Below are positions 1 to 6,358 of a stretch of 10,212 nt of DNA, one piece after another. The position numbers and the translations under genes are program-made. Under the pieces are notes generated by a model. That model did no database searches, was not told where the DNA came from, and saw only the letters and a program-made list of their open reading frames with translations. The first letter of the stretch is position 1, and every line of letters begins with the position of its first letter. This DNA is from Methanobacteriota archaeon (lineage in GTDB: Archaea > Thermoplasmatota > Poseidoniia > Poseidoniales > Poseidoniaceae): contig WTIV01000099.1 of assembly GCA_011525095.1 (NCBI GenBank), forward strand, positions 1 to 10,212. Reading direction: 5' to 3'.

Positions 1-603
1 CACTAGGTTTACTTGTGCTCTCTTTGCCATCATAATTCCCTTGACGTTTGGCTTTCGAACCTTCATGCTTCCCTTGTCACAGGAAATAACTGCATTTCCA
101 GAAACAGAAACTCTTGCAGAGCCACCCTCAACAGGGGTAGTTACGGTCATTCCACCGTCGAATGATGCATCTGTGATGTTGGAAACGCTAGCCCATCCCA
201 ATCTCTCAGCAATGCCTGGTCCAGTGGAACCTGCACCAGTGTCTGCAGCAGTCTTGCCACAGTATACCACTTCTGCGCCTAGGCCAGTTATGGCTTGAGA
301 AAGTGCGGATTGGATTGCATTTGAATCCAGTTCAGACCATGAGTCGTCCCATACTCTGACAATTTCATCTACACCAATTGCCTTAGCATCCTTGAGTACT
401 TTATCAGCATCAGAAGGGCCTAGTGTAAGAGCTGTTACAGTTCCGCCGGCAGCCTCTTTGTGCTGTAGAGCAGTCTCAATTGCGAATTCATCATATGGGC
501 TGATTACCCACTTGACGGCTGACAAGTCGACTCTGTCTCCACTGACAACAATTCTCGCGTTGGTATCTGGGACGCGCTTTACTAGAACCACGATATTCGG
601 CAT
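1..603 (-). CDS. etfB: Electron transfer flavoprotein beta subunit (partial, C-terminus outside window)
   Basis: I translated this open-ended frame by hand: 201 codons from an ATG at 601-603 to the window edge with no stop. The protein begins MPNIVVLVKRVPDTNARI, and has the ETF-beta features VKWVISPYDEFAIE (about residues 31-44), GKTAADTGAGSTGPGIAERL (about 116-135, nucleotide-binding loop) and KPNVKGIMMAKR near residue 190, the usual ETF-beta signature close to the C-terminus. Family members are about 250-265 aa, so some 50-60 residues lie to the left. ETF is a soluble alpha/beta heterodimer carrying FAD; it takes electrons from acyl-CoA dehydrogenases and hands them to the membrane quinone pool. 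The alpha subunit commonly follows beta and probably lies just outside. The glutaryl-CoA dehydrogenase at 3647-4822 is a likely electron donor. The upstream gene on the same strand is tyrS, 66 bp away, with a hairpin between them. Confidence 0.93.
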   Translation of the reverse strand, partial: MPNIVVLVKRVPDTNARIVVSGDRVDLSAVKWVISPYDEFAIETALQHKEAAGGTVTALTLGPSDADKVLKDAKAIGVDEIVRVWDDSWSELDSNAIQSALSQAITGLGAEVVYCGKTAADTGAGSTGPGIAERLGWASVSNITDASFDGGMTVTTPVEGGSARVSVSGNAVISCDKGSMKVRKPNVKGIMMAKRAQVNLV

Positions 604-613
604 AACAATCACT

Positions 614-630
614 CAACCCCTTCGGGGTTG
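614..630 (-). repeat. Perfect 7-bp stem hairpin upstream of etfB
   Basis: The arms CAACCCC and GGGGTTG (614-620 and 624-630) pair perfectly around a 3-nt loop. It lies 10 bp before the etfB ATG and about 40 bp after the tyrS stop. There is no T-run directly after it on the minus strand, so it does not look like a bacterial-type terminator; on the plus strand three T follow. It could be an RNA structure in the etfB leader, covering part of a weak GAGTGAT ribosome-binding sequence (608-614), or an mRNA processing/stability element between tyrS and etfB. The function is inferred. Confidence 0.5.
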
Positions 631-669
631 TTTGGCTCCACAAAAAACCCGTTGATGAACCTTGTCTAT

Positions 670-1764
670 TCACTTGGTTAGTTGATTCACGCGCTCAAGA
701 GTGTCTGGGTTTGCTTCGAAGTAATCCGAAACTACAGCTAAACCACGAGACAGGCCCGCAGCGACACCCATTTTTGCATCGAACGGGTGTAGGGTTCCAT
801 CGGCAACGGCGTTCCTGAATGAGTCGAGGTCTGTCCATGTGCTAGGTTCTCCAAATTCTGGTTTTGGAGTTACAACGACTTCCCCAAATTCTGGTAAAAT
901 GATGTGCTCAATCAATTCATAAACAGGAGAATCAGTTTGTTCGGGGTCCAAGAATGCCTTACGCATTTTCTTTGCTAGTTTCTTCTCATCGTCGTGCAAA
1001 AGAATGGCGCCGCTAGGATCCGATTTGCTCATTTTGTGGTCAAAAGATTCCATTCTTGCTCCTGATGATTTTAGCCCGGAAATGATTGGAGTATGCAGGC
1101 AGGTTGCCTTGTACCAGCCCCACCTATCAGCTACGTCTCTCATGTACATGTGTGCCTTTCTCTGGTCCATTCCACCGATTGCTACATCGATATCCATCTC
1201 GAAAATATCAGCGGCCTGTAAAGCAGGGTAATAGAATCTAGAGAGGTCGCCATCGGATGAATCCTCAGATCTACCCATTATGGAAAAAGTTCTACGAACC
1301 CTTGACAGACTCATGTTTTTCGAACATCTCAAAACTCTAGCCCAATAATCTCCTGAATCCATTATGCTGGACGCCCACAAAAATCTCAGTTCACCTGGGC
1401 CTTCTCCCTCGGGAGGATTTCCAAGAAGCGCTCTGAAAGTCTCTTCCATGTAAGTTGCAGTGGTTTGGATATCTTCCATCACACCCGAGAACTTGTCATT
1501 TACCCAGGCGTGCCAATCCGCTAAGAAAATCAAAACATTAGCTCCGGAGTCAAGCATTCTTTTCATTTGAAGAGAAATCACTTTCCAGCCGATGTGAGCT
1601 TTTCCTGATGGCTCAAATCCGACATAACATCGGATAACTCCATCTCCACCAGCGGATGTTCCATCTGCTAAGCAGTTTACTAGGTGGTCTATCCCCACAG
1701 ATTCATCGACAAATCCAATCATTAATTTCAGACGTTCTAGAGATGAATCATCAAGCTCTGCCAC
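670..1764 (-). CDS. tyrS: Tyrosyl-tRNA synthetase, archaeal/eukaryotic type
   Basis: This cytoplasmic enzyme charges tRNA-Tyr with tyrosine using ATP (class Ic synthetase). At 364 aa with no S4 RNA-binding domain it is the archaeal/eukaryotic form, not the bacterial one. Aligned by eye with Methanocaldococcus jannaschii TyrRS, Tyr47 (in YVGFEPSG) matches Tyr32; HIGW at 57-60 is the HIGH motif; Tyr179, Gln183, Asp186 and Gln201 match Tyr151, Gln155, Asp158 and Gln173 of the tyrosine pocket with identical spacing. KMSKS is at 244-248, where the M. jannaschii enzyme has KMSSS. Asp329 in HPFD matches Asp286, which reads G34 of the anticodon. The first conventional in-frame start is GTG 1764, with a poor ribosome-binding site; a strong GAGGTGG site lies further up at 1808-1814, so the true start is uncertain. 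It follows the DUF5611-like gene by 48 bp. Confidence 0.96.
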   Translation of the reverse strand: MAELDDSSLERLKLMIGFVDESVGIDHLVNCLADGTSAGGDGVIRCYVGFEPSGKAHIGWKVISLQMKRMLDSGANVLIFLADWHAWVNDKFSGVMEDIQTTATYMEETFRALLGNPPEGEGPGELRFLWASSIMDSGDYWARVLRCSKNMSLSRVRRTFSIMGRSEDSSDGDLSRFYYPALQAADIFEMDIDVAIGGMDQRKAHMYMRDVADRWGWYKATCLHTPIISGLKSSGARMESFDHKMSKSDPSGAILLHDDEKKLAKKMRKAFLDPEQTDSPVYELIEHIILPEFGEVVVTPKPEFGEPSTWTDLDSFRNAVADGTLHPFDAKMGVAAGLSRGLAVVSDYFEANPDTLERVNQLTK

Positions 1765-1807
1765 TCTAGGGCATCTCTCGATAAGACTCTCTCTGGTAAG
1801 CAGGATA

Positions 1808-1814
1808 CCACCTC
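1808..1814 (-). promoter_or_regulatory. Strong Shine-Dalgarno without a nearby AUG, upstream of tyrS
   Basis: GAGGTGG (minus strand, 1814 to 1808) overlaps the TGA stop of the upstream gene at 1813-1815. No ATG, GTG or TTG lies at normal distance in the tyrS frame; the only in-frame near-cognate codon is CTG at 1801-1803, 4 nt downstream. Between it and GTG 1764 the tyrS frame stays open. Either tyrS starts at CTG with 13 more residues, or the motif is not used. Confidence 0.4.
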
Positions 1815-2337
1815 AAAGAAGGTCGTTGAGTTTCTTGACTCTTCCTTCGGAAGGTGCTGTGCCTTCTTCCATCATCTTCTCTAACTCAGCAATCATTTCA
1901 TGCGCCTTGTCAATGGTTTCTTGGGTTACTGTAGAAGACATCTCGATAGACTTGTGTGCCATCTTTATCGCTGAGCGAGCCTTTGAGAATTTCTTAGCTT
2001 GCTCCTTTGCTTTATCTCCACGCTGCTTTGCTGAATATCCAGTAGCCTCGTCTAGGAACATAGACCATCTCTGACGAGATTGCATTGCCTTCTCTCTTCC
2101 CCCATCTTGGGAAAGGAAACTAGAGAGGTCGTCACCTTTCATTTGCTCGACATCGACCTGTAGTTTTCCATCATCGGTGTATTCTGCTGTAACGCTGGTA
2201 AGAATTGCGAATGAAGCGGTAAACACACCATCTGCATTTACTTCAACATCGTTGAAATGTTGAGTTGCTAACTTTGCTAAACCTGCATTGCCACCCATCG
2301 ACTTGATTACGCCACGCTTGACTTCGAATCTCTCCAT
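1813..2337 (-). CDS. DUF5611-like small protein of unknown function
   Basis: This is a 174-aa soluble protein with no signal peptide or membrane segment. The first 70 residues alternate beta-like stretches (MERFEVKRGVIKSMGG, then FTASFAILTSVTAEY and KLQVDVEQMK), which resembles from memory the start of DUF5611 proteins of Thermoplasmata (Y/F-x-VKRG near the N-terminus, FLxEATGY in the middle). RWSMFLDEATGYSAKQRGDK spans about 91-110. From about 110 on it is strongly helical and charged (KAKEQAKKFSKARSAIKMAH, later MIAELEKMMEEG), probably a coiled or helical tail. No catalytic motif is seen. It starts at ATG 2337 without a clear ribosome-binding site, so a leaderless mRNA is possible. It is followed by tyrS after 48 bp on the same strand, so co-transcription is likely. 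The gene is real; the family name is a moderate-confidence guess. Confidence 0.82.
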   Translation of the reverse strand: MERFEVKRGVIKSMGGNAGLAKLATQHFNDVEVNADGVFTASFAILTSVTAEYTDDGKLQVDVEQMKGDDLSSFLSQDGGREKAMQSRQRWSMFLDEATGYSAKQRGDKAKEQAKKFSKARSAIKMAHKSIEMSSTVTQETIDKAHEMIAELEKMMEEGTAPSEGRVKKLNDLL

Positions 2338-2427
2338 GTGTCCGCCAAATCAATTTAGGAGATAAGGACTACCTTTCCAAAGATATGGCAAGCGACCCCT
2401 TTTTGGGCAATACGCTTTCCCCAGTAC
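2338..2427. promoter_or_regulatory. Divergent 90-bp spacer, promoters of the DUF5611-like and propeller genes
   Basis: The two flanking genes are transcribed away from each other, so both promoters should be here. Neither start codon has a clear Shine-Dalgarno. A TATA-like AAAGATATGG lies at 2379-2388, about 40 bp before the rightward ATG at 2428. For the leftward gene only weak AT-rich sequence (2348-2357) is visible. No operator-like dyad stands out. Confidence 0.4.
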
Positions 2428-3606
2428 ATGCGCAGGTTGGCTCTTTTCCTGACGGTGTTGGTACTTTTGCCTCTGGCCGCATCCGCTTCAGAGCCAGAAA
2501 GAACTGTTGACATCAACATCGAGAGAAAGTTGACTAATTTCGACTTAGGAATTAACGGTGGAGAGATTTCTCCAGACGGAACGCAGGTTCTGATTTACGG
2601 AGAAGATGGATATGCTCACCTATTGTCTGCTGAAAATGCTGATGACGAATCTACAGATGTAAGACTGGAAAATGAAACAACAAATTCACTAAAGGCTGTT
2701 GGCTGGCACCCCGGAGGAAAAAGTGCTCTATTGGTTGGAAGTGGCGGCACAGTCCTCAGATACAACTCGTCAAACTATGCTTTGGGAGAAGCAGAGGGTT
2801 CAGCATCAATGGCTGGTAAAAACATCAATGCGGTCCATTTTACTGCAGGTTCCTCTGTTGCATATTTGGGCACAGATGATGGACAGATTTGGAAATACTA
2901 TGCTGACACATTTACTCTTCTAAATAATGAAGCATCATCAAGGATAACAGATATTGATTGCTTGAAGAACAAGAATATCTGCGTGCTTGGCACTCTCAAC
3001 GACGGAATTGCAGTAATCGACCAAGCAGATACAGTCACCTGGATCTCTAATTCAAGATTCCACACATGGGTTGGAATTGGATGTGAAGACCCCACTATGA
3101 ATTCCTGCACTGGGTTTGCAAGCGGAATGAAAACTGCTCCAATCGAGATTGATATTATTGACTCTACCCAATCAACACTAGGACCAATAACCATACTCGG
3201 TGAACTGGATGGTGATATGATTGGCGACAATACAGCTGCAGATTCCTCCACCATAATTTCGCTTGCGCCGCTTGGCATGGCAAGGTGGAATCAGTATACA
3301 GAAGATGCATTTTTGATGTTTTCAAACCATAACGCATCTGAGGAAGATGTCCTTCTTGGAGGGGACAGTTATGCGTTTGCATGGGAAAACTCAGAATATT
3401 CTGGTTTCCTAATAACCAGCCAAGGTAGGATAGTTTCCTTTGAGCCAGCTAATATGATAGACGATGGAGATGTTCCGTACGTTTTGGTAATTTTAGTGGC
3501 TCTATGTGTCCCCGGTGTATTCATTGGTCTAATCTATTGGAATAGTCCTTGGCTGCAGAAAAAATATGCAAACTTGTTCAAGCGTAATAAATCGGGTGAG
3601 AAATAA
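2428..3606 (+). CDS. Secreted beta-propeller-like protein with C-terminal membrane anchor
   Basis: The 392-aa protein begins with a signal peptide (MRRLALFLTVLVLLPLAASA, 1-20, cut probably near Ala-Ser-Ala). Residues 25-340 are beta-rich repeats with WD40/YVTN-like phrases: GGEISPDGTQVLIYGEDGYA (44-63), LKAVGWHPGGKSALLVGSGG (88-107), INAVHFTAGSSVAYLGTDDG (133-152), and DIDCLKNKNICVLGT (175-189), spaced roughly 40-45 residues apart, as expected for propeller blades. Cys178/Cys185 and Cys219/Cys227 could form disulfides outside the cell. A single membrane segment (about 350-370) and a Lys/Arg-rich tail (KKYANLFKRNKSGEK) end the protein, giving an outside-facing domain with a short cytoplasmic tail. 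No catalytic residues are recognised; a binding or scaffold role at the cell surface is inference. The next gene starts 40 bp downstream on the same strand. Confidence 0.87.
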   Translation: MRRLALFLTVLVLLPLAASASEPERTVDINIERKLTNFDLGINGGEISPDGTQVLIYGEDGYAHLLSAENADDESTDVRLENETTNSLKAVGWHPGGKSALLVGSGGTVLRYNSSNYALGEAEGSASMAGKNINAVHFTAGSSVAYLGTDDGQIWKYYADTFTLLNNEASSRITDIDCLKNKNICVLGTLNDGIAVIDQADTVTWISNSRFHTWVGIGCEDPTMNSCTGFASGMKTAPIEIDIIDSTQSTLGPITILGELDGDMIGDNTAADSSTIISLAPLGMARWNQYTEDAFLMFSNHNASEEDVLLGGDSYAFAWENSEYSGFLITSQGRIVSFEPANMIDDGDVPYVLVILVALCVPGVFIGLIYWNSPWLQKKYANLFKRNKSGEK

Positions 3607-3609
3607 TTA
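3601..3609 (+). promoter_or_regulatory. Possible TATA-like element before glutaryl-CoA dehydrogenase
   Basis: AAATAATTA overlaps the stop codon of the upstream gene and lies about 38 bp before the ATG at 3647, the right distance for a TATA box giving a very short leader. The dehydrogenase ATG has no Shine-Dalgarno, which fits a short or absent leader. This is based on composition and spacing only. Confidence 0.3.
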
Positions 3610-3646
3610 CCCAACCTTCATGTGTCTCTTTGTACCGCATAAAAGC

Positions 3647-4822
3647 ATGGAGCCGTTCGAGGGTCTAGACTTCTATGATATCGAGTCACTATTGACTGAA
3701 GAAGAGATAATGATTCGTGATATGGTAAGGGATTGGGTAGACGAAGAAGTACTTCCAAAAATCGAGCACGCTTGTGAAGAGGGAGTTTTCCTCGACGAAT
3801 GGCGTGTCGCTCTTGGAGAAATGGGGGTTTTAGGCGCTCCACTGAAGGGCTATGACTGCCCAGGACTTTCTTACGTAGCATATGGATTAATCTGCCAAGA
3901 ATTGGAGAGAGGAGACTCTGGTCTGCGTTCATTTGCCAGTGTACAAGGTTCACTTGCCATGTACCCAATCTGGGATTTCGGAAGCGAAGAACAAAAGCAA
4001 CACTACCTACCTAAGATGACCACCGGTGAATGGATTGGATGCTTCGGACTTACCGAGCCGGATTACGGGTCAAACCCTGGTGATATGATCACTAAAGCCG
4101 AGGATATGGGTGACCATTACCTGCTCAACGGAGCAAAGATGTGGATTACTAACGGTACCATCGCAGATGTAGCAATCGTATGGGCAAAGTTAGACGGGGT
4201 GATTCGTGGGTTCATTGTAGAGAAAGGTGACGAAGGGTTTAGTGCTCCGGAAATGAAAGGAAAGCACTCATTGAAAGCAAGCGTTACAAGCGAACTCGTA
4301 TTCCAAGATTGTAAGATTCCTAAGGATAGAATCCTACCTGGAGTCAAGGGTCTAAGAGGCCCGTTCTCTTGTTTGAACAATGCCAGATTCGGAATTTCTT
4401 GGGGTGCACTCGGATCTGCTATGGCATGTTTCCATTCTGCTAAGACTTACGCACTATCCAGAATTCAATTCGATCACCCAATTGCTTCCTATCAGTTGGT
4501 ACAGAACAAACTAGCATGGATGCTCAGGGAGATCACAAAGGGCCAACTCCTTGCTTATCATCTAGGAAGAAAGAAGGATGACGGAACCTGGTTCAATGAG
4601 CAAATTTCACTCGCAAAGATGAACAATGTAGACATTGCTCTAGAGATTGCAAGGGTTGCTAGAGATATTCACGGTGCAAACGGAATCCTAGACGAATATC
4701 CAGTCATGCGCCACATGGCTAACCTAGAATCAGTGAAAACCTACGAAGGAACTCACGATATTCACAACTTAATTTTGGGAAGATACATCACCGGAATACA
4801 AGCATTCACCAGAAACGCTTGA
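3647..4822 (+). CDS. gcdH: Glutaryl-CoA dehydrogenase (decarboxylating type, acyl-CoA dehydrogenase family)
   Basis: This cytoplasmic FAD enzyme oxidises and decarboxylates glutaryl-CoA to crotonyl-CoA and CO2, passing electrons to ETF. The 391-aa length and near-continuous similarity to human GCDH support the specific name. Glu87, Arg94 and Ser98 (in ELERGDSGLRSFASVQGSL) fall at the same numbers as in mature human GCDH, where Arg94/Ser98 bind the glutaryl carboxylate. CFGLTEPDYGSNPGD (about 137-151) and WITNG are the FAD/substrate loops; PFSCLNNARFGISWG is GCDH-specific; Tyr366-Glu367 in TYEGTHDIH corresponds to Tyr369-Glu370, the catalytic base. Keeping Glu87 and that Tyr argues for the decarboxylating form. 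ATG 3647 is chosen because MEPFEGLDFYD leads straight into the family fold; the frame is open upstream to 3566 but that part overlaps the previous gene and does not look like family sequence. The downstream neighbour is convergent and abuts directly. Confidence 0.96.
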   Translation: MEPFEGLDFYDIESLLTEEEIMIRDMVRDWVDEEVLPKIEHACEEGVFLDEWRVALGEMGVLGAPLKGYDCPGLSYVAYGLICQELERGDSGLRSFASVQGSLAMYPIWDFGSEEQKQHYLPKMTTGEWIGCFGLTEPDYGSNPGDMITKAEDMGDHYLLNGAKMWITNGTIADVAIVWAKLDGVIRGFIVEKGDEGFSAPEMKGKHSLKASVTSELVFQDCKIPKDRILPGVKGLRGPFSCLNNARFGISWGALGSAMACFHSAKTYALSRIQFDHPIASYQLVQNKLAWMLREITKGQLLAYHLGRKKDDGTWFNEQISLAKMNNVDIALEIARVARDIHGANGILDEYPVMRHMANLESVKTYEGTHDIHNLILGRYITGIQAFTRNA

Positions 4823-6343
4823 TTAAGGGCCGGTCCAGTCAGCGCAATGACCAAATCTGTCACTGTTCATTGCATCATTCCAAGTTCGTAATGCTTCCAC
4901 TTCTTTTCCGTCAGACCATTCGCCCATGTATCGTAATTTTTCTGAATCAATTAACTCAGTTCTCCATTTTGATTCACTCACAGTATCATTTAGTGCACTA
5001 GAAACCAGCCAGTTTGCTTGGCTAACAACTCGTCTGTAGAATCCCCAATCAGCTAAGTCATCATGCGCTTCTGTCGCTTGTAAGTAATGACTTGCAACCA
5101 ATCTAGGGAAGCCGTGTCTATCACTTGGGACCTCAATCAACAAAGCATCATCGCCCAGTAAATTTTGATGGTGGACGCCGAAACATTCGTTTACGCTCAT
5201 GTCATCCTCACTTATCGCAATATGTGCTAGGAAATTATCAGGTAATCTTGTTACATTGAATTGAAGATGATCCTGTACAGGTCTAGCATATGGTGCTTCA
5301 AGGCTTAGGAATAATGCTTCACTACCCCAGTTATTCTCTAGAGCCCAATCTAAAGCAAGGAAGGAATATCCTGCACCTAGGCTATGTCCTGCAACCATTA
5401 GATATTCTTGGTCAACGTTATCTGGAAGTAGTGTTGCCATGAATTCTAGAGCGGCATTTATTGCGATTGCCCTAGGAACGTGATATGGGTGGTTTGACAT
5501 GCCATCCTCTTCGTGTAACTCAAACGTATCATGGCCAGGTGGCATTACGTCTGATGGGTACTGGATGTAAGCAACTGCTACTCCTCGAGATGCTAATTCT
5601 TCAACCCAATCAGTGTAAGATTCAAAGAAAGGATTAGCGAATCCATGTAGCAAAATTGCTAGTGGCATAACTTCATCGTAATCCTCAGGTATTGCTATGT
5701 AAACTGAAAACACAACGTCCTCTTCATAGTCTCCTTGGATGCTAGAAACCTCTTCTGGCATTGGGTATTCGTAACTGTTGATTGACACTTGATATTGACC
5801 CTCTTCAATCTGAAGTTTTGGAGGCGATGGCGCTAATCCGGCCATGGATGATAATCCTGGTGATATCAACCAAACTGCTAGTAAGACCACAACAATGTGA
5901 GAGATTTTCTCTACTCTACCTTCTTCAGTTCTGAATGGATTTTCTGGTATGCCACGAATAACTAGAGCACTGCAAAGCAGTAAGAACCCATAGGTTGTAG
6001 GTAGCAAAAGAAAGGCATCTCTGTAATAGGCCCAATTCAATAAGGAAAAAATTCCAAGCAATCCAATGATGAATCCTGTAAATACGACAAAAATTGACTT
6101 CTCTAGATTACTTGCACTTCTAGACCTCACATAAGAAAGGGGAACTGCAAGGATAAAGAATGCGAAAACAATTGTACGGTTATCTCTCAGAAAATACGTC
6201 CAGTCGAGTGAACGTTTTGCCATCGGCCAGAACGCTCCTCCCAAGTCATCGCCCATTAGTAAGAGAATAATTGGCTCCAGTAATGCAAGTAGAAAACCGC
6301 CAAATACCATCAACGCAATGTATCGCTTAGACGGCATTTCCAT
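4823..6343 (-). CDS. Multi-pass membrane protein with C-terminal alpha/beta hydrolase domain
   Basis: This is a 506-aa protein when started at ATG 6343. Five hydrophobic segments fill the first 170 residues (about 8-31, 57-72, 83-107, 110-129, 147-171). After a linker comes an alpha/beta hydrolase fold: ILLHGFANPF (about 230-239, HG oxyanion region), AGHSLGAG (318-325, nucleophile elbow with Ser321), SEDD (378-381, candidate acid Asp380 or Asp381) and DRHGFPR (408-414, candidate His410). The Ser-Asp-His order is normal for the fold, so it is probably an active esterase, lipase or dienelactone-hydrolase-like enzyme; the substrate is unknown. With five TMs the domain would sit on the opposite side from the N-terminus. 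The start is set by GGGAGGTG 6 nt before ATG 6343; the GTG at 6352, which gives three more residues, lies inside that site. It follows the phytoene-synthase-like gene by 15 bp, so they are one operon. Confidence 0.88.
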   Translation of the reverse strand: MEMPSKRYIALMVFGGFLLALLEPIILLLMGDDLGGAFWPMAKRSLDWTYFLRDNRTIVFAFFILAVPLSYVRSRSASNLEKSIFVVFTGFIIGLLGIFSLLNWAYYRDAFLLLPTTYGFLLLCSALVIRGIPENPFRTEEGRVEKISHIVVVLLAVWLISPGLSSMAGLAPSPPKLQIEEGQYQVSINSYEYPMPEEVSSIQGDYEEDVVFSVYIAIPEDYDEVMPLAILLHGFANPFFESYTDWVEELASRGVAVAYIQYPSDVMPPGHDTFELHEEDGMSNHPYHVPRAIAINAALEFMATLLPDNVDQEYLMVAGHSLGAGYSFLALDWALENNWGSEALFLSLEAPYARPVQDHLQFNVTRLPDNFLAHIAISEDDMSVNECFGVHHQNLLGDDALLIEVPSDRHGFPRLVASHYLQATEAHDDLADWGFYRRVVSQANWLVSSALNDTVSESKWRTELIDSEKLRYMGEWSDGKEVEALRTWNDAMNSDRFGHCADWTGP

Positions 6344-6349
6344 GCCTAA

Positions 6350-6357
6350 CACCTCCC
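6350..6357 (-). promoter_or_regulatory. Shine-Dalgarno GGGAGGTG of the membrane hydrolase gene
   Basis: GGGAGGTG sits right after the stop of the upstream gene (6359-6361) and 6 nt before ATG 6343. It is a near-perfect match to an archaeal anti-SD and decides the start: the alternative GTG at 6350-6352 is part of the motif. Confidence 0.85.
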
Positions 6358-6358
6358 A

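Noticed and set aside
2687..2694. Mobile-element or horizontal-transfer boundary
   Set aside because: No transposase, integrase, terminal inverted repeats or sharp composition change was seen here or elsewhere in the window.
2898..3278. 126-codon minus-strand open frame under the propeller gene
   Set aside because: It is a shadow of a gene with signal peptide, repeats and TM segment; there is no own promoter or ribosome-binding site.
3566..3646. Longer N-terminus for glutaryl-CoA dehydrogenase
   Set aside because: It overlaps the 3' end of the upstream gene and the extra residues do not resemble the family; MEPFEGLDFYD fits as the start.
6350..6352. GTG as start of the membrane hydrolase gene
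   Set aside because: It lies inside GGGAGGTG, the Shine-Dalgarno of ATG 6343.
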